Shown piece by piece: positions 30,083-41,653 of a stretch of DNA of 64,000 bases. The first letter of the stretch is position 1. Each line of letters begins with the position of its first letter. Position numbers and translations under genes: made by a program. Under the pieces are notes generated by a model that saw only the letters and a list, made by a program, of their open reading frames with translations, did no database searches and was not told the DNA's origin. This DNA comes from Rhineura floridana (Eukaryota > Chordata > Lepidosauria > Squamata > Rhineuridae). The DNA lies in contig NC_084499.1 of the NCBI RefSeq assembly GCF_030035675.1, positions 21,307,953-21,371,952 of the forward strand. Reading direction: 5' to 3'.

Positions 30083-31960
30083 ACTAGAAATGACTTCAGT
30101 TGTCCGCAGCAGTGAGGAAAGCTTGAATTGTCATTCTTTTATGAAGTGTTTACGAAAAGTAGCAATGGTACCTTTCTTCAGAGCTGCCCGAATCTTTACA
30201 GACTACGATTCAGGGAGGCTTCTCCATCATAGACAGTTCTTGTGATGTGACCAGGGAGGCTTTTTATGGCAAAGCTAGAGAACTGCTGATCTCAAATATC
30301 CAAATACTATGATGATGACGTGACTGGTCACCTTTCGTCCGCCACTGCCTCCAGTAATCTTTGGAAATTAACACAATTAATGCAACACCAGCAACCTCTC
30401 TCTCTCTCTGCTTTTATTTGCTAATTTACCCCCACCTTCGGCCCTGTCAAATGACTAATCCCCAAACTGCTGCAGTCAGAAGGATAAAAGTCCAAAGCAC
30501 CCAGAAAATGTAGATGGCTTTCCTCATAATCATGTAAAATAGTAATTAACACAAAATCATTAAACAGCGACGATGAACATGTCGGCCTCTCCCTAAGCTA
30601 CCGGATTTGCAAAGGCAAAAGAAGAAATTAAAAGAAAGCTGGCTCACTCCTATGATGACTTTCAACATTGATTTTAACCATTTAAAAAAAATTTTTAAAG
30701 AAAAAAGAGTAGAGGAACAGAAATGATGAGGGGATGCTATCCTTGCTCCACAAGCTGAGATGTGGACCTTGGCTTGGCTTTTCCTTCATGTTTTCCTGGA
30801 AACTTTTCCTGCTCCCTTGTTCACTCACATTTTATGGAGCATCCAGACAACAATCTTGTCATCACAGTGTGTGCGTGTTTTTCCCCCTGTGTTTGTTTGC
30901 CCCTTTCAGGCTTTGTGTGTGGTGACTTGTTTGTAATAATAAAATCTAGTTACAAGCAAAGTCCTCTGGATGCTTTGAAGGGCTCCTATGCCTTTAATTA
31001 AATCATTTCCTGTTTTTAGATCCTACCTATTTTATGGCTTCCTGTTGATTGCAGAGATGTATTGTACCTTGATTATCCCTTGAGTCTCCTCTCAATTCTT
31101 CAACAACAGTTTCTGTTCTCAGATGTGGAGAGGCTTTTTCCTCTCTTCCTTACAATTTTTGTATTAAAACAGCAGTATTTCACAATTTTAAAAAGGGGGT
31201 GGAAATGAGAAGAAAACAGTCTTTAAAGCCTTCTTCCTGCTGGTGGGATCAGGAACTAACACAGTGGCAATTAAAAGAGGCTATTCAAGGGGCACACAAT
31301 AGGTTATTATTAATCGCTTATCCCCCACCAACAAAATCAGCTTAAATGAGGAAAACTTTTAATTAACATTGCCAGGAACCTTTGATGAAGCAGGCTGATT
31401 TTAGCACTTTATATAGCAAAGATTCTTCTATGTAGAATCTCCATGTTCATTACACTTCCAGCTAATTGTGGGGAAGCAACCTTGGTTTCTGAACAGTCTC
31501 CAGCTGTGCCATGTTCAGACAACTAATCTGCACAGTTGATCAGTAAGAAGCAAACTTACTTCTGGAGAGAGAGAGATTGGGTGGCTTTGCCCGCTTTCTC
31601 TTCTGGCTTCATCTGCCATTAGCTCTGGCTACCAATTGACTTCTCCTGTGGATCAACAAACCTTTCATGGTGGTGGTGGGGGAAACCTTCTCCACCCTGG
31701 CCCTACCAGATTATTGCAAAACCTGGCAGCTCACATCTGCTTTTCAGGACCCTCCACCACCCCAGTAACACAGAGACCAGTTGGCAATACTGCCCCCACA
31801 TATCTGACTCAGGGTTCAGCTCAGCACCCCTACAGAGCTGATGCAGAAACTGATGCAGAAACTGAGATCCAGATTGTTGGCGCAAGCTCATCCCTCACCA
31901 TCAGGCTGCCCTTTGCTCCTCATCCCTGCCCCCCAACCAGCACTGTTCTGAAGCATGTAT
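30083..31960. other. longest low-repeat region of the window
   Basis: Nearly 1.9 kb without a LINE, SINE or MITE that I recognise. 30340-30680 and 31240-31430 are AT-rich with many TAAT/ATTA cores (AACACAATTAATGCAAC, AGTAATTAACACAAAATCAT, GGTTATTATTAATCGC, ACTTTTAATTAACATTGCC). No open frame carries a domain. A short (TC)n run lies near 30400. Confidence 0.45.
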
Positions 31961-31964
31961 CAGA

Positions 31965-32130
31965 ATAATACCAGTTGCTTGGAATCACAGGTAAGGACAG
32001 TGCTCTTGCACTCGGGTCCTGCTTGTAGGCTTCCCTTTGGGGCATCTGGTCGGAAGCTGTCAGAACAGGAGGCTAGACTGGTTGGGTCCTCCTTGGCCTG
32101 ATCCAGCAGCGGCCAGGCTCTTCTGATGAC
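31965..32130 (+). mobile_element. CR1 LINE, 3' UTR fragment
   Basis: AATAATACCAGTTGCTTGGA, CTCTTGCACTCGGGTCCTGC and GGAGGCTAGACTGGTTGG, ending CAGGCTCTTCTGATGA. Confidence 0.85.
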
Positions 32131-32660
32131 CTCATGCTGATTTCCAGTGAAAGTTGGTGCAACATGCGGGCAGCTCTGAATAATTAACAATTAAAATGTT
32201 GAGTCTGTTGCCAAATTGGTGGTAATTCAACACTCGCCCCTCTCGTCCTCCCTCTGTCCCTCTGCCGATGTTCTGTTTCCATTCCAAACATCCCACACAA
32301 TCCTCCATGACATCCTCGTGGTATCCAAACAACAACAACAGAGAAAGAAACAGAGAGGGCCTTCTGCTTTCTCATCTTCCCCCATGCTTGATTTTAAAAA
32401 AAAGAAAGGAAGAAATTGGAAGGAAGGAAAGTTTTTATATAGCACTGTCACAAATTTTGCAGACATATTCGCATTTGCTTGCTTGTTCGTTTCAATTAGA
32501 GCTGAGCTGAAATTTCTCAGAAAGACTTTTTTCCTGAGAAAATATTTTTCTCACTCCCCCCTCTTCCCATGAAGAAAAAGAAGCCTACTTTGCAGAATTA
32601 TTCCCCAAATTATACCACTGTTTTCTTTATGGTGGCCACCATTTTGCATCCCCCAAACTG
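32131..32660. other. unassigned sequence
   Basis: No repeat family is recognised. A-rich, with several overlapping chance frames. Confidence 0.4.
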
Positions 32661-32664
32661 GGTG

Positions 32665-32760
32665 TGTTCAGTGCTAGTCCTGCTCAGAGTAGACCCACTG
32701 AAATGAATTAACCTAAGTTAGTCATGTCCACTAAGCGCTACAAATGCTGGGATGCAACTC
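32665..32760. mobile_element. palindromic fold-back MITE (TACTCAGAGTAGAC family)
   Basis: AGTCCTGCTCAGAGTAGACC, CACTGAAATGAATTAACC is one arm. CTAAGCGCTACAAATGCTGG, GATGCAACTC is the worn second arm. Confidence 0.7.
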
Positions 32761-32979
32761 AGCTTGCTGGGGTTTGCATGGGGTTAAATGAAACAGAGAG
32801 GGATACCTCCAAGCTTCCTAAACTGTCTTTCCAGTCCTTTGATCCCTGCACTGACTTTCCTTCAGGTGTGTAAAGTGAAACCTTGGGAGAGGAGGCATCT
32901 TGCCTTTGTCTCCCTCCCCAGTGGCAAGAGATCGAAGAGCAAACATGGTTCTTTGCATCTGTAGTGTGTGTGTGTGTTG

Positions 32980-33128
32980 TATTTTATGTATTTTAATTTA
33001 TTGTAATGTTTTTGTGATCTTTATTGTGTACAATTTTATTGTGTATGTGTTCCAATTTTATTGTAAGCCACCCTGAGTGCCCTATTATAGAGTGGAAGGG
33101 TGGGACAGAAATATTGTAAATAACATAA
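32980..33128 (+). mobile_element. LINE 3' tail, L2-like
   Basis: A TTTTATTGT-rich stretch leads to TTGTAAGCCACCCTGAGTGC and GGAAGGGTGGGACAGAAATA, then TTGTAAATAA. The layout matches other L2-type tails, but the wording before the A-rich end differs. Confidence 0.55.
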
Positions 33129-33129
33129 T

Positions 33130-33641
<512 letters not shown>

Positions 33642-33884
33642 TGAGAGCCATATTGTGCCTGCTAAGAGGGGCATTTGAGGCTATGAATTATACACCGGCC
33701 TCCTCTACAAAGCTTTCCCCGTTCACTCAAGGTTCTGCTGGCTGTTTTGAAACTCCTGTATCAATTCCCCCAACGCCTCTGAGCATCCCTTTTAAGAAAA
33801 ATTCTTTTCGGAAATGACTCAAATCATACAGACGACGGGGTTGTGCTCAGAAGCAACAAAGAAAGCAAAATGTCTTGAGTGGTC

Positions 33885-33990
33885 TTCAAAGCTGGTCCTA
33901 CTCAAAGTAGACCCATGGAAGTTAATAGAAATGACTAACTTCTGTTCATTCATTTTAATGGGTCTACTCTGAGCTACGGATAGGGGAGGA
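33885..33990. mobile_element. palindromic fold-back MITE (TACTCAGAGTAGAC family)
   Basis: GGTCCTACTCAAAGTAGACC on the left and TTTAATGGGTCTACTCTGAG on the right are clear inverted arms around a short spacer. Confidence 0.8.
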
Positions 33991-33991
33991 A

Positions 33992-34068
33992 TTCCATTCA
34001 TTTAAAGGCAAATCTATCAAATTTGCACTTTTCAGAAACAATATGTGAACTGAACCTCAGTGATCCTT
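33992..34068 (+). mobile_element. AT-rich MITE, left-end fragment
   Basis: AGGCAAATCTATCAAATTTG, CACTTTTCAGAAACAATATG and TGAACTGAACCTCAG match the left end of the family. Confidence 0.65.
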
Positions 34069-34195
34069 TTATTTGCACTTATATGAATTTTGCAGGGCTT
34101 GTAGCTTGCATAAGGCCATGTCCCTGGGCTTCCCTGCAGAGAGAAAGCACATTGTGCAGGGCCACAAGTTTTCAGCAAATGTTTTCAGTTATGCT

Positions 34196-34272
34196 GTGAT
34201 ATTTATTATGTTGTGTGGCTGCCCTGGGCTCTTTCAGAAGGAAGGGTGGGCTAAAAATCTAATGATTCATAA
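34196..34272 (+). mobile_element. L2-type LINE 3' tail, short
   Basis: GTGGCTGCCCTGGGCTCTTT, CAGAAGGAAGGGTGGGCTAA and AAATCTAATGATTCAT. Confidence 0.6.
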
Positions 34273-34279
34273 TATAGGG

Positions 34280-35395
34280 CTACCAAATATCCTCTGCAGG
34301 GTTGGTGGAACCCTCAGAACAGATTCAGGGGGATGCACTGTGGGGGAGGAAATCCTTGCACTAAGATGACAAGTTACATAGCGCTGCATTGGAGACAACC
34401 CATAATAAAAAATGGGTTGCATCCAAGCTTTCCGAAAAATTACGTAACTTTTTCCATTATTCACTATGCTGCTGTGTAATTTACTGCATATCATGTACAC
34501 AGAAGCAGCTGATCACAAAATAATTATGTAAATAATTATGTGAATAATTACATAATTCTCAACACAGATTTTTTTAAAAAAATTATGGCATCACCAACAG
34601 CTGCAAACACATGCAAAGAGTGAGAGCCTATTCAACAATGAGACGAACTTGCAGATTATCCCAATAACAAATTGGATTTCATGAATATTGTACACCATCT
34701 CTAGATACAACCCAATAATAAAATAATAATAATATAATTACATGCAACATTGACAGTAAAAAAATGAGAAAGCAAAGGCTTTAAGAAAGAGTGTGTGTGT
34801 GTATTCTCAATTCTGCAGAGATCAAGCTTGCTTTGTCAACATTTAACAGCCCCCTCTCTCTTGGGTACCATGGAAACCGGCCTCCTGTTGCTTAAATTAT
34901 GAATGATATAAGGGAAATCCATGTTTCATAATAACTCAGACCATTCAAAAAAAAAGCTTTGAAATGTAGGTTTTCTTTCCATTTAGGAATCCAGGGGAGG
35001 GTGTGTGTTTGGGGGGGGGGAGAGAGCAAACGAAAGACCTGGATGCTTCTTTGTGTTTCACAGCATGGAAACAGCCTGGCTTATCTCAAGCTTGAGGCCT
35101 TTTTGGGAAGAGGCTACAGCAAACACTTTGAGCAGTTCAGACATGCAAATGCCTGCTGGACAAGCACAAACGAGTTATCTATATGCAATTCAGCTTCCTG
35201 GGATTTCACAGTAGAGGAAACCAAATTTCTAGACCTCATGGTTGCAGCAAAAATAAAAATAAAAGCAGCTTAGGAACAGCTTCATGCTGTGCCCAACTCA
35301 CACTCCCTTCTTGAAACATAAATGTCTTTCAAATCCCAAATGATTTGAATGTTGAAATCACACAAACAAAATAATCGATGTAATACACACACACA
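34280..35395. other. low-repeat AT-rich sequence
   Basis: No family is named. There are several AATTATGTAAATAATTATG repeats at 34515-34555, a short (GT)n near 34790-34802 and a G-run at about 35008-35019. Confidence 0.4.
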
Positions 35396-35399
35396 CCAG

Positions 35400-35640
35400 A
35401 ATATTAAAACATAAGCAGAGCATTGCTGGATCAGGAAAAATGAGGCTCGTCTAGTCCAGCGTCCTGCTCTCACAGTGGCCAATCAGATGCCCCAAAGGGA
35501 AGCCCACGAGCACAACCTGCGCGCAGGAGCAACTCTCCCCACTTTTGATTCCAGCAACTGGTATTCAGAAGCACTCTGCCTCGAACAGGAGTGGGAGGTC
35601 ACAGCCATTGTGGCCAGTAACTACTGATAACCAGACCTAC
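35400..35640 (-). mobile_element. CR1 LINE, 3' UTR fragment
   Basis: Starts AATATTAAAACATAAGCAGA at the inverted 3' tail. CTAGTCCAGCGTCCTGCTCT and GGTATTCAGAAGCACTCTGC follow, then the copy ends near CAGTAACTACTGATAACC at the ORF stop region. Confidence 0.85.
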
Positions 35641-35654
35641 ACATCCTGAAACAT

Positions 35655-35790
35655 CACGTGACCCAAAACATGTGCTATCCTCCAAAATTTGCACTTCTCT
35701 GAATTTTGCAATGCCGTTCTCCAGCCAAAACACCAGTAGAAAAATGTGAACATTAAAGGAAAAGTGTGCATGAAAATGCATATATATGTC
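35655..35790 (+). mobile_element. AT-rich MITE, left half
   Basis: GCTATCCTCCAAAATTTGCA, TTTTGCAATGCCGTTCTCCA and AAGTGTGCATGAAAATGCAT are present. It breaks off at a G-run near 35794. Confidence 0.65.
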
Positions 35791-35804
35791 AGCGGGGGGG
35801 GGGC

Positions 35805-36740
35805 AGATATTTGGAATCTATCAACTACATAGAAGCTAGCTAGCTGGTTTTTGTATGCCCTCATTTTCGGGTCTGACTTTTATGTCTGGCATTGTGGGTA
35901 TAAATGAGGCACATATTAAAATACCCCGCCTCTTTGTGAACAGCTAAGCCCCTGAAATAGCTGTCAAAATCAATTTTGTTTCAAGACAAGGTTGGCAAAT
36001 AGTACCTTACACTTTGCATAAGCTTTTTCACAATATTTCCTTGTTTTGCATTGAAAAAGAAAACAAACTCTAAGCAAGCTGCCATCTATTGTAATGGATG
36101 AAAGGGGCATGCAAAAGCATCTTGTTGTGAGCCAAAATGATTTTGATTTTGCTCTTTCCACATCCCTGCTGTTCCCCACTCTTAGCAGAGAGGGGAACCA
36201 GATCCTCTGGCTTCATTGTGGATTATTGATTTATGTATTATTTATGTTGGATTATATCAAAGTAATTTATGAGAGAGTTGGGGAACCTATCCTATACAGA
36301 CATTCCTTCACACACACCCCTTTCCACTTTCTCCTCCTGAAGAAATGATAAATTATTCACTGTTTGGGCTGACAGAGGTTGCTTATGCAGCCCTAGAAAT
36401 CGAATCAACATTATTGCCAGCTCACAAGAAAGAGACTGTGTGATGGAGAGAGAGATGGTAGAATCAAGAGCTGTAACAATCAATCCAGGACCTTTCAGTT
36501 CACAAGAAGAGAGTTGGGCCTGAACTTGATCCTTTTCATTTCTACATTACGCTTTCCTGCAAGGCACAGCAAAGGATTCTGTGCTTTGGGTCAACCCTCC
36601 TTATTATAATCACGGGGGCGGTTTGCAGGCTGCCCATCCTGAAGGGGCTACAGTGCAACTAATGACTGTCCAACACTCTGCATGAGAGAGGAAGAAAACA
36701 ACAGCCTGCAACTAATCAGCCGGTGTCGATCTGTTTGAAA
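35805..36740. other. low-repeat sequence
   Basis: No repeat is named. AT-rich around 36215-36290 (TTATTGATTTATGTATTATT). Confidence 0.4.
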
Positions 36741-36903
36741 GTCTACAGCTACTAATGGCTACTGGCCAGGGGAGTTGCAGTCTGCCTCCGCTGTCGGAGG
36801 AAATGGGCCTCTGGATACCAGTTGCTGGGGGTCACGGTTGGGGAGAGCACTGCTGTTGCACTCGGGGCCTCCTTCCTGGCTTCCCATTTTGGCATCTGCC
36901 ACC
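36741..36903 (+). mobile_element. CR1 LINE, 3' UTR fragment
   Basis: Starts at the ORF stop region (CTACTAATGGCTACTGGCC), with GGATACCAGTTGCTGGGGGT and CACTGCTGTTGCACTCGG. It is cut before the terminal tail. Confidence 0.8.
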
Positions 36904-37091
36904 AGGGAGCATGCGGCTCCTGCTGGCGCATTTGCATAATGCCAGTTCCCTGGCATCTTGACCCTCCGCTCTCCCTGTAAGGACCAGTGAGGCTAAATTT
37001 GACTCAACACAGGAAACCTCACCCAGCCCGGAAATGATTGACAGATTGATAGCTCTTTCTTGATTCTTAAACCACCCTGTAAAGACCAATG

Positions 37092-37618
37092 AGGGATGGG
37101 TGAATCTGTCCACTTCGGTTTCTCAATTTTCCATAGAATCATAGAGATGGAAGGGTCCTCTAAGACCATCTAGTCCAACCCCCTGCTCAATGCATGAATC
37201 CAAATTAAAGCATTCCCAGAAGTTGCTGCCCAGCTGCCTCTTAAAGGCCTCCAGCATTAGACTCCCAAGTCCAGCTCTGCATCAAATATCCTAGGGGGGG
37301 TGTTAAAGTTCTCATGGAAGTTTATCAGCAATTTAGTGCAAATTTCACCTAACACACGGATCACTGTAGGCAATTTTGCCTAACATACACATATTTGCAA
37401 AGCTATTTCCCTGAAAAGAATGGATTGTATATGCTATTTTCACTAATATATATGTTTATATGCACACTTGACCCTGTATATACATTTATGTACACGTAAC
37501 TTACCAAGAGAATTCTGCATTGCAATGTCTGGAGAAGCACAAATTTTGGAGGATGGCTGTGTTTCTGTTTGCATACTATTTCGGAAAATGTGACTTAGGA
37601 AGTTCGCCTTTAAAGGCA
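37092..37618 (-). mobile_element. AT-rich MITE, split by a CR1 end
   Basis: 37092-37130 has the terminal GGGATGGGTGAATCTGTCC and CTTCGGTTTCTCAATTTTCC. After the CR1, the internal units resume at about 37300 (TGGAAGTTTATCAGCAATTT, then AACATACACATATTTGCAAA) and run to GCCTTTAAAGGCAAACTTA at 37618. Together they are one copy in the reverse of the 61380-61905 orientation. Confidence 0.75.
37131..37272 (-). mobile_element. classic CR1 3' end inserted in the AT-rich MITE
   Basis: ATAGAATCATAGAGATGGAA, GGGTCC and CATCTAGTCCAACCCCCTGC show the inverted CR1 tail. CTGCCTCTTAAAGGCCTCCA marks the start of coding sequence; the copy is truncated after about 140 bp. Confidence 0.85.
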
Positions 37619-37898
37619 AACTTAATCGGATTTCCCCCTCGACCCTGCCAATGACCCACCTGCCAGGTGGTCAGGCAAGCCTCTACCCTGCAACTCAGCA
37701 TCTGCCACTGATAGCCAGACCCCCTGGGAAATCAAGGACCTCGTAGCCTCAGGAATCCAAGCTGCCTGTGCTGATGGAGAAAGGGGGCTGTCTGTCCCTC
37801 CATCCCCTCCCACCTGCCCGCTCCACCTGCTCCGCTTTCCTGTCTTTTTCTCTGCCCTGCAGAGCCAGAACTTTGCCTGGCCTGGAGTGTGATGCTGC

Positions 37899-37899
<1 letters not shown>

Positions 37900-37962
<63 letters not shown>
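37900..37962. repeat. (AAT)n microsatellite
   Basis: About 20 AAT units. It forms the A/T-rich end of the LINE tail that follows, so it probably grew from a LINE 3' end. The poly-Ile and poly-Tyr frames across it are artefacts. Confidence 0.95.
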
Positions 37963-38130
37963 TTGTGTGTCGCCTATCTGGCAGATAGCCACTCTAGGCG
38001 ACGTACATTAAAATGGGATAAAATACAATAGTATCAAATGCAGTCACATTAATCTCAATAAATAAAATACTGGGCAGTCATCAGTACATTTATAAAAACA
38101 TTTACATATACAGCATATAATAGATGACTG
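37963..38130 (-). mobile_element. LINE 3' tail (hairpin-bearing, L2-like)
   Basis: GTGTGTCGCCTATCTGGCAG, ATAGCCACTCTAGGCGACGT can fold back on itself (TCGCCTA with TAGGCGA). A-rich AAAATGGGATAAAATACAAT follows. This is the reverse of a LINE 3' end such as that at 26180-26220. Confidence 0.6.
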
Positions 38131-38239
38131 TCTGATGTCCTTGCAGACTCCAGATCCTCTGGATTCTCTTCAAGTCTTTGTTCATAGCACCAGCACTGGT
38201 TCGCAGTTCTGGGACTGGGGGGTGCTGCCAGCATGCCCC

Positions 38240-38545
38240 CAGCACATCTCCTCCAAGGATCCTCAGAACCTAAAAGATTGCCTCACCCCCTAAATGCCCA
38301 GCTGATCCCTGTGCTCTGCAGGTGATGAGGGCTTTCTGAACATACCACCTCATCAGGAAGTCCAGTCCATACACCACAGGAATCAGGCCTTCAAGGTGGT
38401 GGCACTGACCCTCTGGAACTCCCCTTAAATATTGGCCAGGCGCCATCTCTGTTGTCTTTTCAGTGCCTACTGAAGACCTTCCTCTTCCAACAAATCTTTT
38501 AAGTAAAGACCTTTGTCCCAGTTTGCATCTGTAGTGCAACCTGGA
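38240..38545 (+). mobile_element. L2-type LINE, ORF2 C-terminal fragment
   Basis: It follows the copy at 47700-47990 block by block: CTGTGCTCTGCAGGTGATGA, TCATCAGGAAGTCCAGTCCA, TGACCCTCTGGAACTCCCCT, GCCAGGCGCCATCTCTG and CTTTTAAGTAAAGACCTTTG. Frames are broken. Confidence 0.8.
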
Positions 38546-38549
38546 ATTG

Positions 38550-39370
38550 AGCTGCTCTTTAGAAACTCTTGCTTCAGCTAAGGTGCTGAGTTGGTTTTCA
38601 AAAGCTGACTCTTCCCAGCTCTTGACCAGACATGTTGGCTGTCCGTGGTTCATTTTCTCTTGCACAGCTACTCCTGAATGTGTTGTGTGTCTGTGATAAT
38701 TAAAAAAGCACAGATTCTACTAACAAAAAAGAAGAAGAAATTGCTGCACAATTGTAACCCCATATTGTGCCCAAAGGGCATGCCACTCTTTGGCATTGAT
38801 GACTGGGAACCTACGTCCCCCAGCATGATGGTTTCTGCATTTGGAGCAGCTGACTCCCCCCCTCCTAGAGACGTGTGTCTGTACAGATTACATTACCCAC
38901 CTCATCTTGCAGCCTTGAAGTGAAACGGATAAACAGAAGCAGCACATTGTGGCATTCACTGCAGGGGGAAAGGACGCTTGCCTGTGGAATGGAGGCTTTC
39001 ATTTCCCTGCCTCTTGTAAAATGTCCCACTATTCTGCGTTTCCATTTCTGGCTCGGTCTGCTGAGGAACATCACTAAATCCCTGGGTCTCACCCAAAATG
39101 TGTGTTATGAACCATGGAAAAGCCAATTAATGTCAGATCTGTTCCTACTCTATGCCAGGGAAAAATGCATTCTGTAAGAAGAATAAAATTATGCAGATTA
39201 AGCAGCTGTTTGTTATTTTTTGGCATGATTTTTTCCTTCAATTTTCACTAAATTGTATAACATATTCTGCTTTGGCTCTACAAGGCAAAGAAGCTCAGCC
39301 ATCCACGCTGTTCAGAATCTCATTCATCCTCCTTCCTGATTTTTGAGACATGAATTTCAGAGCAGCGAGT
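38550..39370. other. unassigned sequence
   Basis: No repeat or exon is recognised. Confidence 0.4.
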
Positions 39371-39374
39371 CTCT

Positions 39375-39467
39375 CCCAACCCTACATAGAGATGCCATTG
39401 AGGATTAAACCTGGGACCTCCTGTATGAAAAGCAAATGCTCTAGCCGCTGAGCTATGGCCCTTCCCT
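39375..39467 (-). mobile_element. tRNA-derived SINE (second family), head fragment
   Basis: The inverted head with GAGGATTAAACCTGGGACCT (B box region) and CTAGCCGCTGAGCTATGGCC (A box region). Body and tail are missing. Confidence 0.8.
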
Positions 39468-39519
39468 TAAAAATAAGAGAAGATTCACATCCCCAAAGTT
39501 CTGAATAAAGAACTGAATT

Positions 39520-39726
39520 AGAGAGGAACAAAGGACGCTACCTTCTACTGAGTGAGACCATTGATTCATCTAGCTCAGTACTGTCTACACTGACCGGCAG
39601 CAGCTATCCAGGATTTTCAAGCAGGGAGTCTCTCCCAATCCTACCTGGAGATGCCATTGGGAATTGAATGTGGGACCTTCTGCATGCAAAGCTGATGCTC
39701 TGTCACAGAGCTACTGTGGCCCTTTT
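39520..39726 (-). mobile_element. tRNA-derived SINE (second family), full length
   Basis: Tail (GCTACCTTCTACTGAGTGAG), body (CAGTACTGTCTACACTGACC, GGCAGCAGCTATCC) and head (GGGAATTGAATGTGGGACCT, then GTCACAGAGCTACTGTGGCC). It sits about 50 bp from the head fragment at 39375-39467, in the same orientation. Confidence 0.87.
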
Positions 39727-39729
39727 CCA

Positions 39730-40805
39730 TAAAGCCACAGGGCTTCATAATGTGGCTTTCTGCTCTCCCCATAGTCTCTGACGTGGGCCCCGCATGGCTC
39801 ACAGGCCTCCCAGTACCAAGAAAATTCAGCAGAGCCTCAATGAGGAAAATGACACATTTGGAGCTTGGAAGGAACGCTCCTGATTTTCCTCTGCGGAAGG
39901 ACCATGAGCCACGAAATCCCAGAGGCAGCTGAAAACCACCATCACACATCCTGGCATGAGAATTGCAATGAACAAGTCCTGAGGCTCTTTCTGCCTGCTT
40001 TGCCAAGCGCAGGGAACTTGACATCATTTTTTTTAAAAATGAAGTAACATGCCCCCCAGCTCCACCTCTCTTTTCCATTTGATTCCAGGGAGACCATGGC
40101 AGGGCAGGTCTGGATGAGGTTTAGGGGACAGTGCCAAGCTGGAAGTGAGCTGTACAAACAGAAGAGATTGTATCCAGACAAGACGGGTGTGGCATTGTCA
40201 AATAGGAAAAATGATCCAGGGTTAGTGATGGAGCCTGTTTTGGATCAGGTGGGACACAGCCTCTAAAAGACCAAGTTTGCCGTTGGGGGAAGCTCTCAGA
40301 CCCAGTTTTCTCCACAATAGTCTGGTGGCAACTGTGGCTAGGAGCACCTTGGTTCAAGCTTTGGCTAGCGTGCCAGCTGTAGGAATGTCAGAAGGCCTCG
40401 CTTTCCTTTGCATGCAGCACTGCTTCTATCCCGCTGCAGTTCATCTTCTGCCAAAAGCAACAATATGCGTCTCGCTGTCCACTGCGGCAAAATGATGCAA
40501 CTTACACAGTTCACATTATGAATTATGTAAGTTACATTGTCACTGCATTTTCCCGCCCCATTCATTTCAATTAAAAGGAAACAGAATGCAAATGGAGGGA
40601 GGGGATGTAATCAGTTACGTATCACTCACAGACTGAAGGCAAATACAAATTGTTATCTGTTGGATTGAGTCCCAATTAAGGGCATGGGATGGACTGAAAT
40701 TGTCCCACATCCCTAGCTGGCTGTGCCATTCTAGGAAAAAGTGGATCAGGCAGCCATCACATATGCCTTCGTCACATCCCTCAGTGTGTGATATATGGAT
40801 ATGCT
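39730..40805. other. unassigned sequence
   Basis: About 1 kb with no repeat I can name and no exon evidence. Confidence 0.4.
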
Positions 40806-40809
40806 GTGT

Positions 40810-40960
40810 CCAGAAACTGTGGCTGGTGCAAAATGCTGCTCCCAGGCGGCTGCTGGGGGCCCTGTATTCAGAGTCTATGACTGCCTTGTGCCACAGAATA
40901 ACAGCAATCATAACAAGGCCTGCTCATAAAAATCCTTGTAGTGCCTTTGTTTCCTTGGGT
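40810..40960 (+). mobile_element. L2-type LINE, ORF2 fragment
   Basis: A + frame reads QKLWLVQNAAPRRLLGALYS, which matches the L2 KLQLVQNAAARLL block seen in the minus-strand copy at 25541-25828. The flanks are too diverged to follow. Confidence 0.6.
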
Positions 40961-40964
40961 GAGC

Positions 40965-41650
40965 AGGCAGAAGGGAGCGTGGTTTACAGCTGTGATGACC
41001 TGCCAGGAGGACATGGCAAGAGGCTTTGCCATGCCAATATATAAGCCGTGCATTTTAATTCTGAGCCCCCAAAGCTTCCTAACTTTATCACCTTTCTGCT
41101 TATGGGCATTTGTGGGGGCTTAATAAAAATGGTTATAATCCACTGAGGGAGGCTCTGTATGGGAGCTTTAGTGCTTAAATGGTACAGGATATATCATATC
41201 ATCGATATGGGTTGGTTGGGAGGCCTTCACTCTCTGCCCCCAGAGAACTTGAACCTAGACGGCGGGTTTTACCTTAGCCCGATTTCTACTGCCCCTTAAA
41301 GTCTGGCACATCCCTGCTCAAAAGCTCTAAATGGAGCTTTTTTTCTTGCAAAAAAAGAAAGTAAATATATTTTTAACAGTGCGCATCCATGCATATGCTA
41401 ACAGCAGAAAGAGATTCCCCAGAGAAGGCCCAATTTGGGAGTTTTAAAATCCAGCGGCATCACTGATTTAAAAAGCTGGTCTGTTATGAAGCCAGGAGAA
41501 ACAGTGAGGCTCCAGCGCAATGATAATGTCTGGATTTAGTGTAAGGAGAAAGTATAATTCTTAAAGCCTGTCTTGGGAAATTGCTAGGGCTCTGTGCACA
41601 CTGAGGCTCTGTGGGAATGCAGAACATAGGATTGGGGGCAGAATTAAAGT
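40965..41650. other. unassigned sequence
   Basis: Nothing recognised. A small AT palindrome-like stretch (GATATATCATATCATCGATA) lies near 41187. Confidence 0.4.
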
Positions 41651-41653
41651 TAA

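Noticed and set aside
37732-38031. poly-Tyr and poly-Ile proteins
   Set aside because: Both are translations of the (AAT)n tract.
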